Positions 13,401 through 28,400 of a stretch of DNA of 61,877 bases are shown here, one piece after another. Each line of letters starts with the position of its first letter. The first letter of the stretch is position 1. Origin of the DNA: Branchiostoma floridae (lineage: Eukaryota > Chordata > Leptocardii > Amphioxiformes > Branchiostomatidae); NCBI RefSeq assembly GCF_000003815.2, contig NW_023365703.1, positions 1 to 61,877 of the forward strand, read 5' to 3'. Under the pieces are notes generated by a model. That model was not told the DNA's origin. It ran no database searches and was given only the letters and a program-made list of their open reading frames with translations. The position numbers were made by a program, and so were the translations under genes.

Positions 13401-16400
13401 TAGAGCAGGCTATGTCAGATAGGGCCTTATGGAATGATATATTATACGGTATACTCGCCTAGTCCCGACCACTGGTCGATGATGGTGATGATGATGTAAA
13501 ATTGCAAAATAGACCAGTCAAAAATAACCACAGTGAAACACTTTGACATGATCATCAAAGTCCAAAAACGAAGTTTTAGAAAATGCCCACCTCCGTGCAA
13601 GAATGGACTCTTCCAGTACGCCCCAAGTAAAATTGCAAAATAGACCAGTTCAAAAATACTCCCACTGAGAGACTTTATACAATCAACAGTCCAAAGATAA
13701 ATTAAAAAAAAATGTACCCTCTCCGTGCCAGAATGTACTCTTCCAGATAACACTGGGGCTCACTGATTGGCTGCCAAATCCCCTTTACTTCGGGATGTTG
13801 ACTCAGACTCCTTTAATCAAGTACAGTATATAGACATGTGCACCTGCTGTCTTTAGGTGGGAGGTCAACGACCCCTCTGGCCATTGGAAAATTACCAAAC
13901 AAATCCCAAAATGCATCATTTTCTAGTAGTTTATGCCACAAATTATACAAGGGTCATTTGAATAAATATCTAGTACACCTATTTACCAAAATTTAGGTTA
14001 TTTGGTTGTAAAACCAGGGAACAGGAGCCACAAGCGTACGTTTTTGGTCAAACAATGGCCAAAAAGAGCAAAAAGTAAGCATTTGGATGTACCGTATGCC
14101 AAAAGTGTTATTGAGTTAATGTGCGCATATATACATGACACTCCTATAATAAATGTCAGGTCATTTGGTTGTAGAATAAGGGTATAGGAGTGAAAAATGT
14201 CATTTTTTGGCAAAAAAATAGCAAGAAATGGCAAAATAGAGCATTTTGTTGTACCGTATGCCTGAACTGTTATTGGATTATTGTGGGCATATGGTCATGG
14301 CACCTCTGTACCAAATTTGAGGTCATTCGGCTGTAATACCAGGGTACAGGGGACCAAAATGTACATAAAAATTGCAAAAAAAAACATGAATAAAATAATT
14401 TTAATGAAAAAAGAGAAAAACGCCTAAGGGTAATAGTCCACTCTACCCTTGTGCCGAATTTCAAGTCAATCGGTCCAGGAACGATGGAGTTGATTTGATT
14501 TGAAGATTTGACAGGAGGAAAAACATTATGAATAATAGAAAGGCCGACATTTGCTTGGGAGCAAATACAGCATATTGCAATCCATCTTCATCCCTATGCA
14601 AAAATGTACTGTCCCATATCAACCTTTTGCAGGAGTTGACCTGTCCCATAACATCATCCCGCTCGAAACTTTATTTTACCCCCATACAAAATTGACTCTT
14701 CCAGAACACCCCTATCTATGCAAAACGGATTGGTCTATGTGGCCATTTCCATTTCTATAGCTAGTGCTAAAGCTAACACCAAATCAGTTGGCATTTTCAA
14801 CACACAGGAAGCAAAAATATACATTTTTGGTAAAAATGGCAAAAAATCCAAAATCTAACATTTTCTAAGTAACGCAGACCATAAGTGTGAATAGAGCCCT
14901 ACAGGCACACACTGCACGCACCTTCATACCAAATTTCAGATCATTTGGTTTTCATATAAAGGCATAGGAGCCAAAACTTAACATATTAGTCTAAAAATGG
15001 CAAAAAATCCCCAAATTTAACAATTTAAAGTAATGTATGCCCAAAAGGAAAATCAGGTAATGTGGGAACTTGTCCTACACACCTTCATGCCAAACTGTAT
15101 GTCATTTGGTTTCAATAAAAGGGCAAAGGAGCCAAAAATATACATTTTTAGTCAAAAATGACCGAAAACCCAAAATAACTTATTTGTGAAGTGATCAATG
15201 AAAAAAGCATTGATGGTGTCCTGTGGCCATATGTCCGATGCGCCTATGTACCAAATTTAAGGTCATTTGGTTTCCATACAAGGGCATAGGAGCAAAAAAT
15301 ATACATATTTAGTCAAAAATGGCCAACCCCCCAAATAACTCATTTTTTATGTAATCTATGAAGAATGTGTTGATAGATTCCTGTTCTCATGCGTCCAATG
15401 CACCTCTGTACCAAAATTTCAGGTCATTAGGTTGTAATACCAGGGAACAGGGGCTCCAAATATATATATTTGGTCTAAAAATGACAAAAACCACTAAATA
15501 TAATATTTTATAAGGCCTCTATCAAAATATTAAAAAAAAAAGCCTGGGGGTATTTGATATCCCAACCTTCATGCCAAATTTCAGCTCATTTGGCCAAAAA
15601 ATGAAACAAAAAGTTGAATCCATTTGAAGATTTGACAGGAGGAGAAGAAGAAGAAGAAGAGAGAGACCGAGGAAAAACAATATATTGCAATCCCATACTG
15701 TAGTATGGATTGCAATATAACAATATATTTCACCATACCTATGGTATGGCTGAAATATAATGATCGGAAAACACACCATTTCAAAATACAAATACGGAAA
15801 GTATGTTGGAACAATAACTTCACTTTTTGAGCAAGAGTGTACGCTTAGAGGTGTTTCATCACTCTCTGTAACTTCTCTGTAACATTGTAAATGAAATTAA
15901 AAAATAGGGTCTTTGGCTACGGACCATGGGAAGATCTAAAAAAAATCTGCATACCTACAGTCATTACGGTCCATCAAACCCTGCTTGCATTATTCCTTTT
16001 CAATTACTTTCACCGCCCATGGGAAACCGCTACGGGGCCAAAACTTTCACAACTTAGTATGCTTTTACACAGCTACCTACCATTGAAAAAACATTACCAA
16101 AACAAGTCCCGAACAAAAAATATCAAAACCGAAAGTTTTGCTACAGTACCATAACACGCCGTAGAGCGCCTTGCTGTACCGTAATTCCTACCATTCCTTT
16201 GTCATGACCAAACCTACCAACCTACTAAATATGAAAACAATTCTTCCTTGCGTTCTCTAGTTATCATGCTGAAAAAAGTTCCTCTGACACACAAACAGCG
16301 GTGAAAACAAACCCTCCGTTTCATGAAGGGAATAACCATACATTTGTCATATTTCTAAGGTAGAATTTTTATATCTGCTATACCCTATTTAGACGGGGGG

Positions 16401-19400
16401 GGGGGGCTTTTGAGGCCTGCGCCAACTTTGATGTCCTATAACGCCCGAACGGCTTATGCTAGAGCCACCAAATTTAGTGAGTTTTTCTAAAAAAATTGTT
16501 TGCAACAGTTTTACGAAGTTTGATAAATTTTTCAGTTTTTCGTGTTGCCATGGCAACCGTTTCTTGACAAGCAGTTTTGCCAAAAATTGCTAATTTCTGT
16601 TCTAACAATGTATTTTTCACGTTTATTTGCTACATTACGGCTATTTTGTTACATAAATAAAATCTTATGTTATTTATGCTATTTTTCATAATTAGATATG
16701 CAAAAATTATGCTAATTTGATGACGTCATCAGCCCAAAATCCAAGATGGCGAACCGTATGGCCACATCAAGAATAACTAGCTTATTTTCCCGAAGAATTT
16801 GTAACTATCTGGTATTTTGTCATCAAAAACCATGTAAATGAATGTATTTAGTCTATATCCATTGTCTTTTGCGATTATTTGTTGCAAAAAAAGTATTTTT
16901 GAAAATTCAAGTTTGTGGATATAATATGGCTTGGCCCAACTGGTATCTTAGATGTGCATGACGTCATCTTATGACATCATTTTGACGTCATTGATGTTGC
17001 TATTGGTAACACAAGTCGTAACAAACATTATCATTCTGTTATCTGCACTTTCTGTTACAATTTTGGAGCAAAACGTGAAGTTTTCTGAGAATACCCCTTT
17101 TTCATGGGTCCGGCCAATACAAGCAAATAGATGACGTCATAATTACGTTATAATACGTCATCGTAACTTCAAACTTGTTATACTTGTCAGATAATATGTA
17201 CATATAATTTCCAAAAAAAATGGTGGCCATACAACACGTCGTTTAAGAATTATGGGACTTAGAAGTGGAGGGCCTCAAAAGCCACCCCCCCCTCGTCCAG
17301 AAATGACCAAGAAGCCCGGTCTGAATAGGGTTAAAAGCCATTGTATCCCAGTACTATTGCTGGTATCTTCTGTTTAATCAACTCTAGTAATTGATAGAGA
17401 CATACTTGCTGGTACGCAACTACTCTGGCCGCTTTGGTGAGTGGTATATCCATTTCGGCAGTTCGTGCAACTGTCTGAACCCGCGCTGCTGCTGTATTTT
17501 CCGGCAGGACAGGGCGAACAGGCTTTAGACCCCTCTCTGCTGCTGTAGCTTCCGGCAGGACATGGCTTGCAGCTAGTTGCCCCCCTTACTTCTGAAAAAA
17601 AAAGTTATCCCTCTTAAAATCTGCCACAACCCAGTATTTCCATTTGTATATAATAGATACATACCCTGTGTCCACTTAATACCCTGGTCAATTAAGGCAT
17701 GTAACACGGTTAGTTGAAATCACGTGTATTCTTGTAACTCTTTAACGCATGGTCGTATTGTAACAAAACTTCATACATAGTTAGTACCATGCGGTACATA
17801 TAAAATGCACATGTACCCCCAATTGCTGCACTGCAATTTGGGGGTAGAAATGACGATTTTGGTTGAAAATACTGTTGTTTCATTAATGTATGGATTCCCC
17901 AGCGGGGACACGTACTATATCCTTGATTTTATACAAGACCTTATTCCCAACGGAAAAAATCTGTCCAAGTGTATTTTGGATTATGTGACGAAATGGTGAT
18001 AATTTTGGGGCAAAAACAGAAAAAACTAGAGTTCGGCGACTTCATACCTCCATGAAAATTTAGAGCTTTCGTAAATTTCACACAATTGACTAACACATTA
18101 ACATAATTTATGTATGGTGTTGTTCACCATTGAATAACGTACACATGTCACAATGATGAAATTCCATTAGTAATCATAAAACGGTTTTGCGATTTTTACA
18201 TAAACTGTGCAAATAAGTTCCTCATTACCATATTTGGTATCTGCTTATTGAAGTCCAGTTATTAAAAACAATGGAATTATACAATTTCCTCATTTATAAT
18301 GCAAATTAAGTCCTCATTTGCATAACATGTATATCATTATGAAATTCTTTGCCTAAGCTACCTGCGTGCCTAAAATGCAGGCAATCCGTCGTTCCTTGCT
18401 GCAGTTATCCTCTTTGGAGTGTCTTGACAAAAATGCCCCTGCACTTTGTCATGGCACTAAAAGCTATCTACCACCTAAATGTCAAGATCATAGCTTGTCT
18501 GAAACAAGAGATACATTGAAAAACTGCTATGATAGAATGTTCTCATTAATTATGCAAATTTACTCCTATTTTGCATAATTAGTATTTTATCTTGTACAAC
18601 ATTGTCTAAGGTACGTACAGACTAAAAATTGTGAAAATCCGTTGTTCCCTTCTTGAGTTATCGTCTTCAGAAGTTTTTGACAAAAATATCCCTGCTATCC
18701 CAAAACTAGACGCTGGGGGGCCCAAACTTATGTCATTTCTTCCTGAGCACAAGAGCTATCTAATACTCAAAATCTGTGACCATAGCTTGTTCAGAACACC
18801 GAGATAGAAAAACCAGAATTTGCGCTGGATTACCAAGGGAAGCCGCTAGGGGGCCCAAAATCTAATCATGTCCAGCTTTCATCACACACTACCGACACAC
18901 CGAGTATGAAACCAATCCACTTAACTGTTCTTGAGTTATTTTGTTTACACACACACACAAACACATACACACAGACGAACGCAGGGTAAAATATAACCTC
19001 CATGACATTTCATGGAGGTAAAAAAAATTATTCCGACTTTTTCCTCAAGTTATCGCTCTTACAAAAATACTACCATTCTAAGTTCAAATACCCTTGGATA
19101 ATATTTTTATCTGCAAGCTATAATGCACACGAAATTACTACTTGTTCTATCAAGAATACAATTTTGACCGGGGAAATAGCATTTTAAGCTGGTAAACAAT
19201 TTTCGCTGTCAGCCCGGGCCTCTCAGTCCCCGTTTTTTGCGCCATTTCACACTCCGGGGGGCTTCGAACGCGTTCGGAAGGTACCATTATGCTGCTTTAC
19301 GGGGTTGCGTTATTTGTTAAACTTTCATATTTGCTGAACACTCGACCATTATTTATACGAGGCAACATCCATAAAACTTCCCATAATGAATTTTTGTGTG

Positions 19401-22400
19401 CCATACATTTTAAATTGCAGTCTTTTAAGTATCTTATGCATACTTATTTGTAAATCGAATGTAACATTGGACTATTCTGATGGCTCACGTTTCTTCGGGG
19501 TCATCTACGGTCACTCGTTCGTCCGACCCGATTTTGCGACTGAATGGGGTCCGTTTAGATTTACTTTTATCGTACTATGCCAAGCGACAGTTGTCGATAG
19601 TTATATACATATAATAATGATGTTAATAAGTCTCCTAAAACAGGCTTGAGTTTTTCAAAAAAGACAGGTTTATGGCCAGGACACGAGTGAGAACTCCAGT
19701 CGCTGTGGGTGATCGACAAAGTTAGTCAGGATCTGTGCTGCACTTGCGATGTCAACCCGTCATATGTCTCTTCACAGGGCAGATTCGTTTATTCATCAAC
19801 ATTTCATTGTTCCCACTCATAAACTGCATGAAAACATTGAAAGTTTCCCATTCCGTCATATAGCAAAGTCACCCTCCAACTTGGGCTGAAAATGGACAGT
19901 CCAGATGTCAGATCCATGTTTGATATAAACTCACATGCCGTAATTGACCCGGGTATCTTCGAAACAAAACAAAAATCCCCAACATTTCGGGGACTTATCA
20001 TTGGATTTGCAATGAAGGGTCTACTTTTCATCATAGATGCGGTAGGGCCTACTCTTTGTATTGTATCCTTAGTCGCAGGTTCTCGCTAGACGAAGGTACG
20101 TACAGTTTTCTTTTTTTAACAAGTGACTTTTTTAGTTGATTACATTTTTTTTTTCCTTTTAGGTCGTTTTATCATTGCCTTTCTCAGCAAATTGTACATT
20201 TTATAAACTGCAAAAGATGAATAGAAAGCTTAGGAACTATTGACAACTAGGTGCGAACGTCCCTCATCTCGTCCACCGCTTGTATCAAGCACGTTTTTTT
20301 TCGCAAACTTCGAAACAGGCTAAAAAACATCCTATCAGCCAAATACAAGAAGTACCTGGGGAGCCTATCGTCCACTCTTAATGAGTCGCCTAAGAGATTT
20401 TGGGCGTTTGTTCCATGTCCAAATCCAAGTCCCTTCCTTCAGTTCTATAACTAGATGACATTATTGCCCAGTCTCCATTAGAAAAGGGATATGTTCAATG
20501 ATTACTTCTTTTCCACATTTACAAAGCCAGATATAGACACTCTAAACCCTGTTATAGACATTGTAAGCTACGAAGCTCTGTGTAACTTACAGTTTTCTGC
20601 AGATTCTGTTCATAAGGTGCTTGCCACTCTAGACTCAAATAAGGCAGTAGGTCCAGATGCTATGTCTCCTCATGTCTTGAAGAGATGTGCGGACGTTATC
20701 GCACCATCCCTGACTCTACTTTTCAACAAATCGTTGGCCTAAGTTCCCCACACACTGGAAAGACGCTCACGTCACTCCCATTCATAAGAAGGGAGACAAA
20801 GACGTCGTTTCTAACTACAAGCCTGTGTCATTACCTTCCACTGTAAGTAAAGTAATGGAAAGGTGCGTTCACGACAGCATAATTCCTAGGCTTCATGCAT
20901 CAATCTATACACAATTTACAACATGGTTTCATGAAAGGCGGGTCAACCACCACCCAGCTTTTGAAAGTGTTCAGATCGGTTCAATTCTCGATCAAGGAGG
21001 CCAAGTAGACATGTTTTTTTAGATTTTGCCACATACTCTACTAGTCCATGAATTACAGATGTACGGTTTTAGCGGTAGTCTTTTGCCATGGATTGAGTCC
21101 TACCTGACAGACCGCCGCCAAAGAGTGGTGGTTGAAGGAAGTTGGTCTGATTGGCGTACCGTCACTTCCGGAGTCCCACAGGGCTCCATCCTAGGCCCAC
21201 TACTGTTCGTACTTTACATAAACGATCCTACCTGACTCAGCTAGAAACTCTATGTCAGCACTTTTTGCAGATGATAGCGAATGCTTAAGAGAGATCCGTA
21301 GCATAAATGACTGTTTAAAACTGCGATAAGATATCTGTTCACTACATGACTAGAGCATAAAGTGGAAGTTGGGTTTCAACCTATCCAAATGCAAACTGTT
21401 AATGTTTACACGATCTAAGTACCCCGTCAGATATGACTATCACATGTCAGATTCAACCCTAACTGTAGTGGACAGCATGTCTGACCTTGGAACCACAGTA
21501 AAATCCAACCTTACATGGGATAGCCATGTCACAGGAATGGTGGCCAAAGCTAACCAAATGCTTGGCTTTATCAAGCGATCCATAGGTTACAATTCCAACA
21601 CTGATATCCGTAAGACATTTTATTTCTCTCTTTGGAATACTGTTCGTCAGTATGGAGCCCCAAATTACGTAATCTCACAGCCCTGATCGAGAGTGTTCAG
21701 CGGAGGGCAGCGAAATACATCCTCGGGCCCGCCTCTGAACACCTTGACTACAAGTCAAGACTGTCTAGACTAGGCCAGCTGCACTTGTCTTACCAAAGGG
21801 AGATGTCTGATGTTGTGGTATTCGTTAAGTCCTATGCGAGGTTAGCCGCTTTCCCTTCAAGAACGCCACGTAGTTTCAGGGCACACATGTTAGTCCCTCA
21901 GAGAGTAAGATTATCTTCATTTGCCTCCTCATTTACATCACAATTTTGAGCAAACTTCCTGTTGAAACTAGAGGGCTGGGCGGTACAGCCACAAGCCCGT
22001 CCGATGTGACTGCCTTTAAACGAAAGCTATCTTCATTTATGCAAAACCGATTGCGACAAAACTTCAAGCTAGAGCAGGCTTGCACTTGGTCATTATCATG
22101 CTGTTGCGCCACTTGCATTGCTACAAGGCCACGCTAATCTGCCAATATTTATTTCATAGATTTGGACTTAATAATGTTTGTGTGTCGTTAAGTTTATTTA
22201 TCCTGATTTGAGCTTTGTTGTGTGATTGTGATATTTGTTCTTGTATTTATGTGTATTATTGTTTGATGTATCATTGTTTGAAAGAGTGTCCTTTGACACA
22301 TGTTTTGCCGTATTGTCTTTGTGGAGAATCCAAATAAATAAATAAAGCCTATGCAGACCAGGGGCTGCTTTTGAGGCCTCTGTCAACTTTTATGTCGCAT

Positions 22401-25400
22401 AACGCCTGAATGACTTACGCTAACGCCACCAAATTTAAAGAGTTTTCCTTAATTAAGTTGGCAACGATTCCACGAATTTTGAAAAAGAATCATTTTTTTA
22501 GTTTCCGTGGCAACCGTTTGTTGAAAATTATCAAAGGCGAAAACCACCAATTTCGGTTCTAACAATGTATCATTTACGCTTGTTTGCCATATCAGTGCTA
22601 TTTTCTTACTAGATAAATTCTTCAGTTATCTAGAATATCATTTATGATTAAGTATGCATAATTTATGCTAACTCTATGACGTTATCATCCAATATCCAAG
22701 ATGGCGGATCATATGACCAGATCAAGAGTAACAAACTTATCAAACAACAAACTGACCCCAGACGTATATTAATGCGTTCCATAATGACATTTCTGGTTAA
22801 AAACAAATTTCCTACCATGAGTTTGTTTGTATATATTTCTTATAACTTCTCATACGTTTTTACCGAGATTGGCTCATTGTTGATTAAGTTATCGTTAATG
22901 TACTATGGTCAAGTGGGGGTCAAAACTGACCCCGGTATTTTTTTAAAACCAACTTTTTAGACCCACGCCTAAATTACTTATTATATGACCACGAAAGTTT
23001 CGGAGAATGATGTACATGTGCAACGGAATTATGCTACCAACCTTTGTGTCATTATCATATTATAGGACTACACCATGACGTCATTTAGCTTAAATTGCTA
23101 CCCTAGCTAAAATGGGGTAGGGAATTTCCCGAGCAGCCTCGTAACCCCTGCTTCGCCTATTGAGTCAGTGAAGTCAAGCTTGACTAAGCTCCCAGAATTA
23201 GGGGGAATATATGCTGCTACAGTTATGGCTATGGGCAGCTCTTCATCTCCATGATGCTAACGTCAGGCCTTGCGAACCTGATTGAAAAAAAATGGCCCTA
23301 ATCTTGGATTGAGACTAAGACGTCATCAAATTAGCATAAATTATAAATATTGAATCATGAAATTTACGTTGGATTTTATAAGAGGTCGTGAACAAGTGTG
23401 TTTTGCCAAGAAAACCTTAAAACTTGAATGTTTAAGACAAAATTAGAAAAATTGCCTAATAAATATGCCTGTCAGAATTCCGTTGCCATGTCAACATGAA
23501 AAATGATGAACTCTGTTTATTCACCTAAATTGCTTACTATCAACATTTTCTCAAAAGGGACCAAGTTTGGTGGCCCTAGCAAAAGCTATTCAGGGGCTAT
23601 GTAACTTTCAAGTTGGTGCGGGCATAAAAAAAAAACTTACCCGGCGCGTACCGGTCTGAATAGCGTTAGTGCAAACTGTAGTCCTCATGGTCTTTTGCAT
23701 AAATTATGATACTGAGCTAGAATTATTCTCACCTAATCATGTCAAACTGTCCCACATAGAATTATAAAGCTATGCATATATACTAATCACAAAAAGAGTC
23801 ACAAAAACTGTATTTTAAAAAAAAACATTATGTATACTGTAATCTACGTCACAAAAAAAGGTACTGTGATTTAAGGGTTTTTGCCCGCGCACCGCGGGTG
23901 TTTCATGTCTGCCAGTCGTAGAAAACAACAGCCCATAAAATCGACCGCGGCTCATGATACGTCAAAACAAGCTAATATTTGTGCCCCTATGATCTAGAAA
24001 AGTTTTACAACCGCTTGTGGGTACTTCGGATGTCAAACAGAAGTTAAAGACGAGATATTTCCAGTCTCAGTTGATCTTCTAAAACTAAGGCTTCACGCAC
24101 TGCCGGCCGTTTTGAGATAACAGCATGCAGCAGTAAACGTAATTCACTCACGTTTTTCCCAGTTTACTACATGCTCAGATTAGCGTATTCATGTCTTAAA
24201 TTGACAATTTACTAATTCATATTATTACATGTCATTTATATTTGTAATTGCTGCAAAATATTTTTTTCTGATGTAAAAAAGTTAATGTTACGTTATGATA
24301 CTTATGATAATCTACCGGGAAGGAATGACGTCGGCCATTATTGTCAGTGAATACAGATCGCAGCAGGTCCTGGCGCGGTCCGCTGAACCGCTGAACATGT
24401 GCCGGGTGCGCGTTAATCCGGGGCAGTAAAACTATTTGACTAATGATCTTTTTTCTGCTTCGGGGGGGTCGGGGGGGACAAATACAGATTTTTAAGGATA
24501 TCCCCGCCCCTATGCTTTTTGAGGCAAAGTAAGAGGAGCGCCGGTGTAATTTTCCCGACTACTGCTATATCTACGCGACTCAACCTCGGCTTAGAGTGCA
24601 ACAGAGGACATGGTTAACAAGTCTATGAACACACATAAATATTTATGACTCGATAAAGGATCGGCTAAATGGCTCGTTTGAATTTCCACAGTGCACCGAT
24701 GGCCATGCAAGCAAGAAGTCCGGGGTTCAACGGTGCCAAAATTAAAATTCACGGCCTTTTACATTTATTTTACTCATTATGCATCAACCTGCCATCAATT
24801 GAACGATATCATATTTCATACATATTAAGAACTCATGCTTTTCTCAAATCTTCACTGTGTTTTTATTATACAAGGTTTAGTCACAGTGACTCGTGAATTG
24901 ATGAAAACAGTAACACATTTAAAGTAATCTATTGATTTAAAAATCAAAACTATCAAATAACTTCTGCCTATACCTTTTCTTTTCCCTTTTCGGAGTATGT
25001 GTCCCACACGGCGCCATCAGAGCTAAAGCTTAGTTTGTAGCTGGTCACCCACTGGTTGGCGTCAGCTCTTCCTTGTGTGATTACACCCGCTATACTAGAC
25101 AGTCTTTTCAAATCAACCTATGGTGTGGGATTCAGAACATAATTGAGGAAGCCTTTAGTACGTGCATTCAAAAAATATCACAATCTCTGTGATAATAATC
25201 AGATTAGTAGAAACATACAAATTATCTAGAAATAGTGTACGAGCCCTTTCCATTCCCGCATACCTAAAGCATTACAAAAATATCATAGAAGTCCATAATA
25301 CATGACTGTACCTGAAGCCACTGTCCAGATGGGTAACTTTTCTCGGTGCACCATGCTCCTGCATATCTACGGCTCGAACTCGCTCTTTGCGAGTTTAAAA

Positions 25401-28400
25401 GCGATTTTTCCGTGGAGCAGACAGAACTTACACCAGATGCGGTAACCGTAGCGGTGAACTTTTCTACGCCCGATTCATATGCGCTGCATGTCTCTAGAAG
25501 GACGAAAGTAAAAATGACAAGACATAAACACACTTCTAGGAATCTTTTAATTTAGCTTTTTACATTATATAATCAATGTAAAGTTCATCGTCCCTGTAGC
25601 TGCCAGATGTGGACTAAAATCTACAGTACGTTAAATTCAAATGTTGGGCAATGCCATGTATATAAAATGACGTAACGCATATCTACGATACCAGTTGGGC
25701 TCCACCATCTTATATCCATCACCTTGAATTTTTAAAGTTACATTTTTTTGCAAAAAAGAATCACATAAGACAATAGAATTAGACTAAATAATTCATTTAA
25801 ATGTTTTTTTGATAAACAAATTCCAGGTAGTTACAAATCTAAGGGATAATAAGCTACTTATTCTTGATCGGGTCATATGGTCCACCATCTTGAATTCCGA
25901 CCATTGACGTAACAAAATTAGCATAATTTATGTATATTTAATCATCAAAGACATTCTAGATAACAAGATTTTAGTCATGTAAGGAAATAACAGTAATATA
26001 GCAAATTAAGATTAAAAATACATTGTTGGTACCGAACTGCCTGTGAACAAACACAACTGAAGAAAAATTGGAAATATTTTTATACTTTGTGAAATTGTTG
26101 CCAAGTAAATTGTAAGAACTAATTTAATTTGGTGGCTCTAGCATAAGGCATTCTGAGACATGAACGTTGGCACAGGCCTCAAAAGAACTACAACACCCTC
26201 ACCCCCACCCCCCCACCCCCACCCCGTCTGAGTAGCTTTACTGTGATCCCCGGCTGCTGACAGGATCGCATTGTAAACTTGAGTTCCACGAACACATACC
26301 TTTGCCAAATAAACCAGGTTTGTTATGTAGAATGATGTCTGTAGACAAATGCGTTACTCATTTCATTTTCTTTATAATTAAATGCTTGGAGTTGGTTGTA
26401 CAGAACACTTGTGGACACCATGGTCTACACGTGACATAGGAAAATTGCCTCTCAAAGATGAGAATTTCTACAATTTATAACTTGAAAATCGATCAGAAAA
26501 ACAAGCTTGTTTTCAGAATATGACATGTAAATCCTCATACATATTAAAAAAAGACAATAAGTTGCCACTAGTTCGCTACGTGTATAACTTATAGATGGTT
26601 TTTCGAACTTGTTGTCCAGATCTGAACCGGTGCCTAAACTACTGTACCTGTATCTGTACACAACACATACCTTTGCCAAATAAACCAGGTTTGTTATGTA
26701 GAATGATGTCTGTAGACAAATGCGTTACTCATTTCATTTTCTTTATAATTAAATGCTTGGAGTTGGTTTATAAAATTTCGGCATTTATTATGCAAATTAG
26801 ATGCCAATTTACAATTAATTGATATCAAATTGTATCAAGCATTACTTAAGCTATCAGCATACCAAAAATCATGATGATCCTTTGATCCATTCTTGACTTA
26901 TTCTCTTTCAAAGTCTTTAAATACACCTCTTACTCTCTTCCCTCTTTCTCAGTTACATATGTGACAACTTTGATGAAAGTACTATAATGGAATGCAGTGG
27001 ATTTATGAACTTTTCCTAATCAATTATGCAAATTAGCTGTTAACTTGCATAATAAGTATCACATTATATAAGTCTTCATTTAGGCTATCTACATGCCGAA
27101 AATCATGACGATCCGTCAACACGTTAATATTTTCTCATTAATTATGCAAATGAGATCATCATTTGCATGATAAATATGTATTGACATTTCTCTCTTTCTC
27201 AGCTACATATGTGACAAGTTTTAAAGCCCTATTATGGAATGTAGTGAATTTATAAAATATCCTCATTAATTATGCAAATTAGCTGTTGATTTGCATAATT
27301 GTTATCTCATTATGTAGGTCTTCACTTACGCTACCTACATACAAAAAAACATGATGATCCGTCAACATGTTCATATTTTCTCATTAATTATGCAAATGAG
27401 GTCATCATTTTCATAATTGATATCTGTCGACATTTCTCTCCTTCCCAGCTACATATGTGACAAGTTTGAAAGTCATATCATGGAATGTAGTGGATTTATA
27501 ATTTTTCCTCATTAATTATGCAAATTAGCTGCTGATTTACATAATTAGTATACCATTATGTAAGTCATCACTCATTCTATCTACATACCAAAAATCATGA
27601 CGATCCGTCAACACGTTGTAGAGTTATTCTCATCCAAAGTTTGAAAGGAAACCGGCGCCTGCAGTTCCAAAAAAAGCCGCTAGGGGGCCCAAACTCACAG
27701 CACTTACTCTCTGCCTCGAGGGCTATCTACCACTCAAAAATCATGATCACAGCATGTCCAGAACACGAGATATCAAAAATTGAGGTTCTGCTGCACTACC
27801 TTAGCAAGCCGCTAGGGAGCCCATTATCGAACTTGACCTTCGTTTTCCCGACCCCTACCCACCTACCAAATATTATCGGGATCCATCCAAGACTTCTTGA
27901 GTTATGCTGTTAACAGACAGACACACAGACACACACACAGACTCACAAGCCCAAAACATAACCTTAGCTAACAGACAGACACACAGACACACACACAGAC
28001 TCACAAGCCCAAAACATAACCTTAGCCATTCTGGCAAAGGTAATGATGCATACTGTAAGTTAATGTTAGGATACCTGTCGAGCGTAGCAGATGATCAGAC
28101 GGTATATTTACGAAAATGCCTCAAGCGTTTGCCACTTGTAACGAGGAAACTAAAAGGATCATTAACAGTTGAAATAATTCCAAAATGTGTCAAATTGAAC
28201 GATTAACACTATTCAGAAGATGGCTTTTTTTGTCAATCTGGGACCCAGGCCAGGGGGTCTTGGGTTAAGGCCTACCCCTTCTAAGGCCTACGTTGCATGT
28301 CCAACCCGAGGCCCGGCCGGATATGCTTTCGGGAACGAAAACTGTATAATGTGCTTCCACAAACAACCACGCAGGGTCCCGGGTTGGAAATGTGACGTAG

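Noticed and set aside
19804-20089. Overlapping frames on both strands between repeat blocks, considered as the missing discoidin exon or a membrane protein
   Set aside because: No discoidin end motif, phases do not fit, and part of the sequence recurs at 35.4 kb.
25494-25533. Apparent signal peptide ([17 protein letters not shown]) starting a secreted protein at the discoidin exon
   Set aside because: It begins on GTG, not ATG, and coincides with a pyrimidine-rich tract ending CTTCTAG, so it is intron and splice acceptor; the phase also fits the upstream furin-like exon.
26780-28030. CRISPR-like array of repeats
   Set aside because: Units are about 250 bases, diverged and without uniform spacers; they are an animal dispersed repeat.
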